Assembly (NCBI GenBank): GCA_028752905.1
Contig: JAQNBH010000015.1
Span: 37,663,924 to 37,727,923, forward strand
Direction: 5' to 3'
Origin: Cladorhizidae sp. MBARI D1340-BT2
Taxonomy: Eukaryota; Porifera; Demospongiae; Poecilosclerida; Cladorhizidae
Length of the DNA stretch: 64,000 nucleotides
Shown: piece by piece, positions 45,535 to 57,689 of the stretch
Position numbering within the stretch: the first letter of the stretch is position 1
Layout: each line of letters opens with the position of its first letter
Notes under the pieces: generated by a model
What the model saw: the letters and a program-made list of their open reading frames with translations, nothing else
Told to the model about the DNA's origin: nothing
The model's database searches: none
Program-made: the position numbers and the translations under genes

Positions 45535-46406
45535 ATAACAAGATCCTCCTTCTGAGTCTTTTTCAAAAGTGGTTATCATTTTGATTGTAGCCATGGTGTA
45601 ACCAAGATTTCTCTATCTATCTTTGGTGTTGATGAGACACGGTTTGGTGTGTCAATTCAGCACTCCCAGCTGCAGGGTCACCCTGAACCTACTGGACTGG
45701 CTGAATCCACAGGGTTGGTGGTTAACACAGTCCTAGGCTTCAGGGACCGGACAATGTCTCCAGTTCTGGACTGGAACCAGTTCTCTGATTTCAATCACCC
45801 TGATCGCATTTTAAGACTTGAATCTGTTTGTCATCCTATTTTTGAATGAAGATCTTGAAGAATGTCACTATCATAGCTACATACCAAGTTGGGAGCGACA
45901 AAATATCACATCCTTGGCCTACTGGACTGACTGAATCTACTGGGTTGGTGGGTCCATTGGGCCTGCTGGACAGATGGATCTATATGAATAATGGAAGCTG
46001 CTATAGATATTTGGCATGCAGATCACCAGGATGCAATGGGACCAGTTCAAGCCACTGGGTATATGAGACTAGCTGGAGTAGTCAGTCCTGTGGACCAGTT
46101 AGAGATCCTGTACTTGCAGGAATGCAGAGTTTAACTATATTTAAGAGACCCGCAGAGTTTAACAATATTTAAGAGACCCGCAGGTCAACAACCCACCATG
46201 TCAATTTCATCTGGAACATACTCAAATTTCCAGGAGATAAAAATACCATATGGATATTCTCAAGCAATGAAACTGTAATGAATGAATAGATCTGCTTTGT
46301 GGCCCTTTGATTTGAAAGAGGTTAGAAGGGAGGCTTCGATTTACTTCAATGCAAGGTGGGTCAATTTTCACATATTCTACAGAAAAAATGGGATGGACAA
46401 GTAAAA
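45535..46406 (+). pseudogene. Decayed collagen-like segment, second copy
   Basis: Paralogue of 6575-7250. Readable pieces include PTGLAESTGLV near 45690 and PTGLTESTGLVGPLGLL near 45915, with glycine at most but not all third positions (Glu or Val substituted). It continues into CGPVRDPVLAGMQSL near 46090. Frames of 66 and 108 codons cross it, but the Gly-X-Y periodicity is broken, so it cannot make a triple helix. Confidence 0.5.
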
Positions 46407-49046
46407 TAATGCTTCAAAGCTAGATGTATAAGTAACATTATACTTCAGAGCTAGATGTGTAAGTAACATTATGCTTCAGAGCTAGACGTGTAAGTAATAT
46501 TTGCTTCAGAGCTAAAAATGTAAGTAACATTATGCTTCAGAGCTAGATGTGTAAGTAACATTATGATTCAGAGCTAGATGTGTAAGTAACATTATGCTTC
46601 AGAGCGCTTCAGAGCTAGATGTGTAAGTACCATAATTCTTCAGAGCTATATGTTTAAGTAACATTATGCTTCAGAGTTAGTTGTGTAAGTAACATTATGC
46701 TTCAGAGCTATATGTTTATGTAACATTATGCTTCAGAGTTAGTTGTGTAAGTAACATTATGCTTCAGAGCTAGATGGTAATTAACGTTATGCTTCAGAGC
46801 TAACATTATGTTTCAGAGCTAGATGTGTAAGTAACATTATGCTTCGGAGCTAGATGTTTATGCTCCAGAGCTAGATGTTTAAGTAAAAGCTTCAGAGCTA
46901 GATGTGTAAGTAACATTATGCTTCAGAGCTAGATGTGTAAGTAACATTATGCTTCAGAGCTAGATGTGTAAGTAACATTATGCTTCAGAGCTAGATGTGT
47001 AAGTAATGTTATGCTTCGGAGCTAGATGTTTATGCTCCAGAGCTAGATGTTTAAGTAAAAGCTTCAGAACTAGATGTGTAAGTAACATTATGCTTCAGAG
47101 CTAGATGTGTAAGTAACATTATGCTTCAGAGCTAGATTTGTAGGTAACATTATGCTTCAGAGCTAGATGTGTAAGTAATGTTATGCTTCATAGCTAGATG
47201 TGTAAATAACATTATGCTTCAGAGCTAGGTGTGTAAATAACATTATGCTTCAGAGCTAGATGTGTAATTAACATTATGCTTCAGAGCTAGATGTTTATGT
47301 AACATTATGCTTCAGAGCTAAATGTGTAAGTAACATTAGGCTTCAAAGCTTGATGTGCAAGTAACATCATGCTTCAGAGCTAGATGTGTAAGTAACATTA
47401 TGCTTCAGAGCTAGATGTGCAAGTAACATTAGGCTTCAGAGCTAGATGTGTAAGTAACATTATGCTTCAGAGCTAGAGGTGTAAGTAACATTATGCTACG
47501 GAGCTAGATATTTAATTAAAATTATGCTTCAGAGCTAGATGTGTAAGTAACATTATGGTTCAGAGCTAGATGTGTAAGTAGAGCTCGATGTGTAAGTAAC
47601 ATTATGCTTCAGAGCTAGATGTGTAAGTATCATTATGATTCAGAGTTAGATGTGTAAGTAACATATGCTTGATAGCTAGATGTGTAAGTACATTATGCTT
47701 CAGAGCTAGATGTAAGTAACATTATGCTTCAGAGCTAGATGTGTAAGTAACATTATGCTTCAGAGCTAGATGTGTTAGTAACATTATGATTCAGAGCTAG
47801 ATGTGCAAGTAACATTAGGCTTCAGAGCTCGATGTGTAAGTAACATTATGATTCAGAGTTAGATGTGTAAGTAACATATGCTTGATAGCTAGATGTGTAA
47901 GTACATAATGCTTCAGAGCTAGATGTAAGTAACATTATGCTTCAGAGCTAGATGTGTAAGTAATACTATGCTTCAGAACTAGATGTGTAAGTAACATTAT
48001 GCTTCAGAGCTAGATGTGTAAGTAACATTATGATTCAGAGCTAGATGTGCAAGTAACATTAGGCTTCAGAGCTAGATGTGTAAGTAATACTATGCTTCAG
48101 AGCTAGATGTGTAAGTAACATTATGCTTCAGAGCTAGATGTGTAAGTAACATTATGATTCAGAGCTAGATGTGCAAGTAACATTAGGCTTCAGAGCTAGA
48201 TGTGTAAGTATCATTATGATTCAGAGCTAGATGTGTAAGTATCATTATGATTCAGAGCTAGATGTGTAAGTAACATTATGCTTCAGAGCTAGAGAGCTAG
48301 ATGTGCAAGTAACATTATGCTTCAGAGCTAGATGTGTAAGTATCATTACGATTCAGGGCTAGATGTGTAAGTAACATTATGCTTCAGAGCTAGATGTGTA
48401 AGTAACATTATGCTTCAGAGCTAGATGTGTAAGTAACATTATGATTCAGAGCTAGATGTGCAAGTAACATTAGGCTTCAGAGCTAGATGTGTAAGTATCA
48501 TTATGATTCAGAGCTAGATGTGTAAGTATCATTATGATTCAGAGCTAGATGTGTAAGTAACATTATGCTTCAGAGCTAGAGAGCTAGATGTGCAAGTAAC
48601 ATTAGGCTTCAGAGCTAGATGTGTAAGTATCATTATGATTCAGGGCTAGATGTGTAAGTAACATTATGCTTCAGAGCTAGATGTGTAAGTAACATTATGC
48701 TTCAGAGCTAGATGTGCAAGTAACATTAGGCTTCAGAGCTAGATGTGTAAGTATCATTATGATTCAGAGCTAGATGTGTAAGTATCATTATGATTCAGAG
48801 CTAGATGTGTAAGTAACATTATGCTTCAGAGCTAGAGAGCTAGATGTGTAAGTAACATTATAATTCAGAGTTAGATGTTTATTTAACATTATGCTTCATA
48901 GCTAGATGTGTGAGTAACATTATCCTTCATAGCTAGATGTGTAAGTAACATTATACTTCAGAGCTAGATGTGTAAGTAACATTATGCTTCTGAGCTAGAT
49001 GTGTAAGTGACATGCTTCAGAGCTAGATGTGTAAGTAACATTATGC
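46407..49046. repeat. 31-bp minisatellite, about 85 copies
   Basis: Same unit as at 7253-7430. Variants include GATTCAGAG, GTGCAAGTAACATTAGG and TATCATTATGATTCAG. They occur in repeated blocks (e.g. the AGAGCTAGAGAGCTAG join recurs at about 48290, 48575 and 48835), showing higher-order duplication within the array. Confidence 0.97.
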
Positions 49047-49059
49047 TTCAAGGCCTTCA

Positions 49060-50505
49060 ATTAGAGTGATCTAAGTTGAGAGGTCTGCCCAGCTAGATAA
49101 ATGCCTTCAGCTGTTATGACAACAGTAGGATGTGATGTCAAAGGTGTTCTTTTGTTTCGGCAATCACAAATACGTATAATTTACTGATGGCTAACACAAT
49201 TACTTTAACCTACAGCATAAACATGTAACAACACAAGTAGGCTGTATAAAAGAAAGAAGCATTCAATGGGAGATTGTGCAACATTGTTATTCATCCAGTG
49301 AAGTCATTTACTAACACATACTTCAAGTAACAACAACTATAGGAGAGAATGCTCTCACACACACATATATAGCAGCTGAAAGTAACTGTTTAAGCAACTG
49401 AGGAGTTGCCAATGCGAGCTTTAGGTAGTGATATGAGCTTTTTGGGTGTGGGGTTGGGGAGTTGGATGGGGGATGTGAATAAGTGGGTCAAACATATAGG
49501 GAGAGCTCGCCTGATGTGTGGGATCATATCGTTTTTTAAAATCAAAACTGTGATGTAGCTACTAGCTGAAGAACCTCACCCCCCTCGGCCCCAAAGCACA
49601 GGAAGGAACACATCCTTTTTGTTGATCAAAACTGATATATTCTGAAAATATAGAAAAGCAACAATTGCAAGTAACTGGGTATTTTTCTAATGGAGTAGGG
49701 CTGACCCACCACAGCCATGATGCTGTCCTCTGTCAATTTCACCATTTCAGTAACTAGGTTGATTTTCTAATAGAATAGGGCTATGAACGAATCCTTGCTA
49801 GCAAATTACTTTCTCTTTGTGAGCTCTGACATCACTTTCTTGCTGCATAATTTGTGAGCTATCATTGGGAATGTGAAAAGTGCATGTGCTGCAATGGCCT
49901 TAAAAACACAATGACCAAAATGGTGACTGTAGCTTCATTAAAAAAAATTTTGTCGAAAATCAGATTTTTTCTCCCCACCTAAAACCATTTTCTGGTCTTG
50001 CTAATTCTAGCTTGTGAGTATTCTGGTAGTTTTATAGTGTATAGAGTAAAAACAGATGGACAGATAGACAGGCTTTATATACCAGTATACATATCAGGGC
50101 CGGGTTCAGGTGAATTAAAGTGATCGGGAAATGCATGTGGTGTTTTGAGGTACCACATAGTGTGCGGCCAAATGCTATGGGGAAGGGGAGCGTGTAGGCG
50201 GGGGATGTGCCCCCTTCTCACAGAATTTACAATTTGCATTTGAATAAATCAGAGTGCTAAAATAATGGTGTGCACAAAAAGTTGCGTCACAACCCTGACC
50301 AGCCTGACCAATTGCTTCAGCCCTAATGTATACGCAAGACAAAGTATTTTTTAATTGAAATTATTTATAATTTATAGTGAAAGTGGTTTGTCAATGTGGA
50401 CCACAAACACTAGTCAATGCTAAGAGGAGCTGATGTAGTAACAATGTTGGAATTGGTTGATCCTACAATTTTATGGGGGGGGGGGGGAAATGAGATCCCC
50501 TTCGG
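49060..50505. repeat. Segmental duplication (pair of 31915-33480)
   Basis: Noncoding; see the 31915 entry. It ends with a G run near 50475 and joins the large duplicated block at 50507. Confidence 0.85.
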
Positions 50506-52023
50506 ACCACCAAAATCATCTCCTGGTTCAGAACATATGTAGTTTTGCAATGGCTTTCTCAATAACCAACTTACAATTAAATTTTGTTGCTCAATGTTCC
50601 TACTAGATGAGATTATTGAGAGATTACTTATCGATTTTATATTTTTATAGGATTTCCAATTAAAAAACTCTCACTTATTTATACATATATAAAGCTAACC
50701 GGTTTTCTGAAATGTAATACACCAATGTAGACCACTAACATTAACATTTACAGGACCTTTTACCTTTTAAAATAATATACACCAAATATAAGAGTTTAAA
50801 GCAGTATGATATTGGTGTAAAATGTTTTAAAATGCAAGATTCTTGCACTCTATAAACATTAGAAATTTGTTGTTTATTTATAGAATGCAATTCAATATGT
50901 ATTTAAAAACAAACAAACATTATTTGTCTCTATAATGGGTTTCTCGATAATCAACTTAAAATTTGTTACTCGATGTCTCGACTAGTTGCTCTAGCATTCA
51001 CATCAATATTTCCGATGAAGGCTAGAAGAAATGTCCAGTAACAAATTTTAAATATATTCTACATGTCAATGGGAGGTGATTAAGAGATTATTTTCTATTT
51101 TTCGCCCTGCATGCTGGGAATCTTTTCTTTTGAGCTAAAGATTGCTGAAAAACTACTATTAGAATGTGCCAAAGTGAATTTCATCTGAGACATAATCTTT
51201 ATTTCTGTGTAGTGGATGTATTTTTGGCATTTGCCATTTTGAAATGGGCTGAGAAAAGCTGGAGCAGAAACCTTAAAAAATAAATTAAGGCCAAATAGGG
51301 AGTGCTATTGCACCTACCACAAGATATATCACACATTTCTACAAACTCTAAAATAACTTCTGCTGTTGATGAACTGCTACTGAAAGTAGCACTATCACAT
51401 GTTCCTTTATCTAGCTACACAAGGAGAGAACTTCCGTGTAATTGACAATTGCGGGGAAAATCTTCACACCAATTATGGTCTAAATACAGTAGGATGTCAG
51501 TTATCGGACAGGTTGGGACCAGAAGGTGTCCGGATAACTGAAATTTCTGGATAACTGAAGTCACTAGTTGTACACAAATGTGTACACAAATATAATGTTA
51601 AAAGTGTGAATGTACACATGTATAATGTGTCCTTTTTTTATGCAATCACCATCTTCAATCTCTCTCATAAAAGCTTGTAGCTTGGCTTTGTTCTTGACTA
51701 AATCATAAACTGTAGATTTTCCTATGTTAAATTCTGCAGCTACACTAGAAAAGCTTCTTAATGTAGTCACATATTTTTAGCTTATCTTCAATGTTCAAAA
51801 CAACTCTCTTTCTTTTCTTCCCAGCATCCATAGATTACCTAGCAAGAAATGAGCAGCTGCATCTCAGCACATGCAGATCATGTGAGCTTACTAGCAAGAA
51901 ATGAGCAGCTGCACCTCAGCACATGCAGATCATGTGAGCTTACCTAGCAACAAATGAGCTCAGCACATGCAGATCATGTGTTGATTAGTACCCTAATGTG
52001 GTGATTGTTGCTTGGGACCAAAG

Positions 52024-54747
52024 CAGGGGAGGCTCCATAGGGGGGGCAGGGGGGGCAATCGCCCCCCCCCAAGCAGAACATTGGGTGGCATTGCCCCCCC
52101 AATGATCTTGTGGCCTGGCTATAATTATACAGTATTAGCTGCCTGTAAACCCCAGACCACATGTTAACCTGCCAAAACCACCTGCTAATACCACATTATG
52201 ATTGCAGCTGCTCAAATTATTAAACCCACATGTGCAAATAAGCAGCTGGAGATGAAGAGAAAGGAAACTAAAAGAAGTCTAACAGAAATGTGGCCAAAGA
52301 AGAAGAAAACTTCACAAAAAGAAGGGATGCCTGGTGTATCTGGGAATGAGCTTTTACAAGAACATGACTTTGAAGTTCTTTCAGAACCAGAGTCTGTCGA
52401 TAAGGAACAGGTATGTAATGAGCTCGAATGTCTGGAAGAGATAGGGGAAGAAAGTATTTCTGTTGGTGACAATGAATCTGTTACGGTCGATGAAGAATGC
52501 ATGAATCAATGCTGTACGGAGGAAAAAACTGCTTACCAACCAAAAGGAAAGGAGGCATTATCTCTATTTGCTAATAATGATCACAAATTTCTCGTTACAT
52601 GGTATGACAAACATGAATGGCTCACTCTATGTACTACGAAGAAGAAAGTATTTTGTGTCTACTGCAAATATGCACACAAACATGACCTACTTACATTTTC
52701 GACAAAAGGTGAGGAAGCATTTACAATTAAAGGATTTGATAATTATAAAAAGGCTACTCAAAAATTTCGTACCCATGAGAATTCAGATATGCATCTTGAA
52801 ATGAAGTTGAAATGGAATGAATGCTCTTGCCAATCCATCAATTGCTACTCAGCTCCACACTCAAATTGCTAGAGCTCAACTGTCTAGGCGTATTGGGCTC
52901 TTGAAACAACTTGAGGCTATGAAATATCTTCTCAGGCAAGGCATAGCATTGCGTGGACATTCTGAAGAAGAGGGAAATCTACCTCAATTATTAAGCATGT
53001 GGTCAAGTGTTAATAATGACATCAAAAACTGGGTCAAGGAAGGGAAGTATTTATCACATGACATTGTTAATGAAATGATAAGTCTGATGGGGCAAAAAGT
53101 ATTACGACAAATTTTAGCAAGAATCATGAGTAGTGTTCCTAGTTGGTATGCTGTGATTGCTGATGAGGCTACTGACGTTACTTTTAAAGAACAGTTTAAC
53201 TTGTCTATAAGGTATGTCGATGATGATAATATGGTGCATGAAGATTCAGTTGGTTTATTCAATCTTCCCAACACTAAAGCTGAAAATTTATTTGTTGTAT
53301 TGAAAGATATGCGTATGCGATGTGCTTTGCCTTTGTCATTATGTCGTGGTCAAGCATACGACAGAGCTGCTGCAATGCAGGGGAAAAGAAAAGGCTTAGT
53401 TACCTTGTTCAGAAAAGAAGTCCCAGCTGCATTGCCTTTCATTGTCTTGCTCACTCCCTGAATCTCTGCCTGCAAGATGCAGGGAGGAAGATACAGCTAT
53501 TGACAGATACTATTGATATTATTAGAGAAATAGTGAAGTTAATAAATTCCTCTCCTAAAAGAAAGCATCTCTTTTCTAAGAAATTGTTGGTAAATGAGAC
53601 TGCAGAAGGTGGCATTAAGGTGCTGTGTCCAACTCGATGGACAGTGAGAACTGGTGCCATTGGCGCTGTGATCAATCAGTATGGTGTTATTATGGAAACC
53701 ATGGAAGAAGTCCATCAAACAACCCATGAAAGCAGCTGGAATACTTGCTGCTTTGGAAAAATTTGAAATTTTATTTGTTTTAAAAATGGGTCACCTTCTT
53801 TTTAGTGCTGCTGAAGAAACTTCTAAAGTCTTACAAGCCAAGGATCTAAGCATTCAAGAGGCAATGTCAGCAGTTAATGTAACACAAGATTTTTACATGC
53901 GCCAGAGGAAAGATGTAGAGTTTGAAAGGTTCTATAGTGCTGTTGTTGATCAGGCTCATTCATTGGAAATTGGGGACCCTAAACTGCCTAGGTATAAAAG
54001 GTTACCAGCAAGATTCGATAGCAGTCAACCTCATCAGTTTGATGCACCCAAAGTTTACTTTCGTAAAATTTATTATGAAGCTTGTGATATCCTTATCCAA
54101 GAACTGGATGATCGATTTAAGCAAGAGCATTTAATGAACCACATGATTGCAATGGAATCACTTCTTATTAAGGCTGCTAATGGAGAAGTTTATGAAAGTT
54201 AGCTTGAAGTCATTCAAGAATCTGTTTTTATTGACTTTGATCGACTGAAGAAGCATCTGGGAGTTCTAGTTGATGTTATCAACCAGGCCTTACCAGAAAT
54301 GAAGAGAAAGTAACACAATATGTGAAGCTATGAGTACTATTGCGTATCGATCAATGTTTCCAGAAGTTCACAGATTGCTACGCCTCTACTTTACAGTTCC
54401 AATTACATCTTCAACCTCTGAAAGAAGTTTTTCCACTTTAAGACGTGTTCTAACATACTTAAGATCCACTATGTCAGAAAAAAGGTTAAATAACTGCATT
54501 TTACTACACATCCACAAGGATCTCACAGATAGACTTAACTTACAAGAAATTGCCCAAGATTTTATAACACTAAATGAAGAAAGAAAGAGATACTTTGGAA
54601 CATTATAAGTAATCAATGTAATTTGTGTATGTGTGTGTGTGATAAAAGTTGTGGCTTTAAAAGTTGGGGTAGTCTTCAAATTTTTTAGCATGCTTACATG
54701 CGCCATCCCCTTGCCCCCCCAACCAGCAACTACTGGAGCCACCCCTG
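52024..54747 (+). mobile_element. hAT-type transposon, copy 2
   Basis: The same CAGGGGAGGCTCCA ends and CAAAG target duplication (52019-52023 and 54748-54752) as copy 1. It is about 90 bases shorter than copy 1, mostly because it lacks the 82-base internal duplication. Confidence 0.85.
52198..54608 (+). pseudogene. hAT transposase, copy 2 (broken)
   Basis: The N-terminal frame is open from MIAAAQIIKP through the TTF finger (YKKATQKFRTHENSDMH). It then shares with copy 1 the AATG duplication near 52825, the frame change near 53730, TAG near 54200 and the break before the dimerisation domain (54330-54608). Specific to this copy is a one-base loss near 53440. It keeps the DEATDV triplet that copy 1 has lost and has the undamaged ending LQEIAQDFITLNEERKRYFG. 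Because most lesions are shared, the element was dead before the segmental duplication. Confidence 0.85.
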
Positions 54748-55169
54748 CAAAGTACATGTACAGTGTATGTACATGTACACCTGTTCTGGTTAACTGAAGT
54801 TTCCGGATAACTGGAGTGGGATAATGACATCCTACTGTAACATGAACTGAAGGTTTCCGTGGACCTGTTCTCTCTTCAGTGTGAGCTTACAAGTTAGTGA
54901 AGCCTTTTCATATAATGCGTCTGCCAACTGCGATTTTGATGGTGAAAGTGTCAGCAGCTATAGTCCAGTAGACTATGAGCGACTGGCATACTTGCCAACT
55001 TTCCATAAGTTAATTCCAGGACATTAATTTATATACGGCGCGAATTTTCGACCACGCCCACTAATTAGCGTGCGCCTTTCCCCATTAATTTTCTACGCGA
55101 CCAGTTCATTTCATCATACAGCTGTGAGGTAGTATTTTCTGTAGATTTCCGGAAGAGGCGGTTGAATTT

Positions 55170-56254
55170 ATCCATTAATAAAAGAGCAACAGAGGTTTCG
55201 TCAGAGGATTCTCAAGCCTTGAAAGAATGCTAGCTGTTTCAGCTTCCTCACAAGACAAGAAGAATGACTTCAAACCATCATACTGCCTGAGGTAACGATT
55301 CACACACTTCAGCAAGCTGAGCCATCGTGTGGGGCAATGCTTCAAAATCACCACTGGCTCAGTGGTGAAAAGTGAACACCTTAGGATGACAAATTGCTGC
55401 TCTCTTGCTGCTATGGAAGTAGTAGAATATGTCAATGAAGAGCTGGTCAATGTTCACTGGGAGTACCTTCAAACCAGCTTTGACTGTTAAATCAGCCAAA
55501 TGGCAGATGCAACCAACATCATACAAAGTTGGGATCTCATCCTTAATCAGCTTCTGCACACCTGACCTCACTCCTTTCATAACATTGGTGGTATCAGACA
55601 TGAAAGACACTGCATTGTCAAAGCTGAGCCCATTCTTATTAGTCAGTGACTCCTTCAAGGCTTGAAACAAGTTGGTAGCTATATCAATGTTCACAACAGG
55701 CATATCCAAGAATCTCGTCCGTACTTCACCTACCTGTTGATCAAGAAGCCTCAAAAGAATTATGCAAGACTTATCCCTCTTGTCATGGGATTCATCAATC
55801 ATCAAAGAGAATGGACCACTTGACATTGACTCCATAACTCTCTGTGTGAAGTAAGGAGCAAGAGCTTTCTTCACTATGACTGTGGTTTTGGTGTGGGAAC
55901 AGGATAATTTCTTTGCAATTTCAGAGTCTGGAAACATCTTGCTGAAAAGCTTGGTGGCATGGTCACTAGACAGAAAGGATATGTTGTGCTTGGCAACAAA
56001 TGTAGCCCACCTGACCTCTGCTTCGAGTACTTGATCACTTCTCTGATGTTGGAAGAGAGAGGTGATTGGAATAGTTGATAGCACAGCCTTTGACATATCC
56101 TTATGTTTCTTGCTCTTGAGGTGAGATGTGACATCATTACGGCCACCATGGGTAACACCAAAGTCGATTGCACACAGAGTACATCGGGCATACAAGTGAA
56201 CTCAAATGAAGGCAAGACTACTGACATTACTATTGCATTGAACACAAGCAGCAC
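55170..56254 (-). pseudogene. Third hAT family transposase, BED-like finger, truncated
   Basis: A minus-strand frame from ~56195 opens with a C2H2 BED-like finger (CTLC ... HLKSKKHKD). Then FSLMIDESHDKRD (first catalytic-type Asp region), FDNAVSFMSDTTNVMKG, GCICHLADLTVKAG and, after a frameshift near 55370, LKHCPTRWLSLLKCVNRYL. This order is typical of hAT transposases. Sequence stops at ~55170 before the C-terminal dimerisation domain. An upstream TGA precedes the finger, so the N terminus is also lost or frameshifted. A copy of its N-terminal part lies at 63888-64000. Confidence 0.75.
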
Positions 56255-56441
56255 ACTGTACCCATGATGTTATTATTTACCATGTATTATTATTTACCCT
56301 GTATTTGCTGTATTCCATGCTTACTTACTTTGTCAATCAATTTCATTATATATATTTTATTTATACCTTTGAAACTCTTGCCTATCCCCTGAAATTCTTT
56401 GATCCATTTATTGTCAAAATGGCATTCTCTCCTCTGCTTCT

Positions 56442-56508
56442 TTGCTACAAATTGCTGAGATTGCAATTATCATAATTATAACGTGCTCACATGAGTGCCC
56501 CTGTCATG
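56442..56508. other. Short spacer, no feature
   Basis: AT-rich spacer between the hAT remnant and the NRF-1-type repeat. Confidence 0.4.
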
Positions 56509-56653
56509 CCATATTACTCGCACTGCCATATCACTCGCACTTTACCTACTGCGCATGCGCAGGCATTATTTCCTTATGTCCCGCGGGAAGTGCGACATGG
56601 CCATATTACTCGCACTGCCATATTACTCGCACTTCATCCAATGCGCGTGCGCA
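56509..56653. promoter_or_regulatory. Direct repeat with two NRF-1-type palindromes
   Basis: Two copies, 92 bases apart, of a passage starting CCATATTACTCGCACT. Each ends in a perfect NRF-1-type site: TGCGCATGCGCA at 56550-56561 and TGCGCGTGCGCA at 56642-56653 (consensus YGCGCAYGCGCR, the second on the minus strand). A GC box GGGGCGGGGAGG follows at 56691-56702. The CpG richness stands out from the AT-rich surroundings, so this could be a promoter or the end of a transposon. No gene start was confirmed on either side. Confidence 0.45.
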
Positions 56654-56702
56654 AATCTTTAAATTAACTTACTACAACAGTGTCTGTTTTGGGGCGGGGA
56701 GG

Positions 56703-57689
56703 TGCCAAAGACATAAGGACATGGGACCCTAGGTGTTTCCTCTTCTCCCACCACTTGAACACATTTTCCATTACAATTACAATTTGGTCTACCATACCCA
56801 ACACCTCCTCACTTCACCCCTGCTATATGCTCACCTACCCAACATTAGACCTACTCTCCATCATTTCTCCATACCACCCACTCCTCAGACCCTTCAATGC
56901 TCTTGACCATATCCAATAATCTTCCTCTATCACCAGCAAACTCCCCACAGTACAACAAGAAGTGCACAATCTTTCACAACACCTCTTCCATAATTATCAG
57001 AATAAGGCATGAAATTTGCAGTTGAATATCAGTAAAAATTCCCACAGAACTCATTAGCAGGAGTATATAGGAGAAACACAATGATCAATTATTGCATAGA
57101 TGCAACCATGGAAATTGGAGCCCTTGGTCACTCACTCCATAAGACCCTGGGTTTTGGAATCCAGCTCTTAGCATAAAATTATGGTGATTGTGGGCAAGTG
57201 GCAATGTGTGATGTCCAGAGCTAAAGATGAGCAGAGTATATAATAGTCAGCTCTGCCCATCAATTCTCTCTCCATATTAATACTTATCAGTCACTATAAT
57301 TATATAATTTATATATTTTTATTACAATTAACTTCTGTTGCCTTTGCAAGCTCTGTGGGACTATATGTCCCAAGTAGGGTGGGTACCCATGCTGACCCAG
57401 GACCCTCGTTCATTTCCGTTTCATCTGGTTGTTAGATATTTTAATTTCACTTGGAATTGTTTTTCTCTTCTCTATCTAATATATACCAAGTGTGAATTAT
57501 TCTTAATATATTTTAGTTAGCTATCGCACCTGTCAAGTATTGTGGTATAATTATAGGATAACCCATTCTATGAATTCTCATTGACAACTGACCATGAATT
57601 TCATAACTTGCCAAATAACTCACAATATATTTCACAATTCAAGAGATGCACTACATTATATACTTGTTGACAAGCTCATAGATTACTCT
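56703..57689. other. No gene recognised
   Basis: A 79-codon + frame at 56680-56919 is Thr/Ser/Pro/His-rich and unrecognised. A faint pol III B-box-like passage (GGGTTTTGGAATCCAGC, near 57149) is too diverged to call. Confidence 0.35.

Larger units (their letters stand above)
51487..54837 (-). mobile_element. Tigger/pogo-type element with nested hAT, copy 2
   Basis: Terminal repeats CAGTAGGATGTCAGTTATCG and the complement, with TA flanks at 51485-51486 and 54838-54839. The HTH frame (51564-51836, minus) has lost 8 bases near 51757, which separates the start codon from the helix-turn-helix. It is therefore inactivated, unlike the copy at 25573. Confidence 0.85.
50507..54985. repeat. Large segmental duplication, copy 2 (pair of 24522-29098)
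   Basis: Carries the same nested Tigger/hAT at the same internal positions with the same target duplications. Similarity stops at GAGCGAC (54985), where hAT-related sequence (TGGCATACTTGCCAAC) begins. Confidence 0.95.

Noticed and set aside
57149..57165. tRNA B box
   Set aside because: GGTTTTGGAATCC deviates at key positions and no A box or cloverleaf was found.
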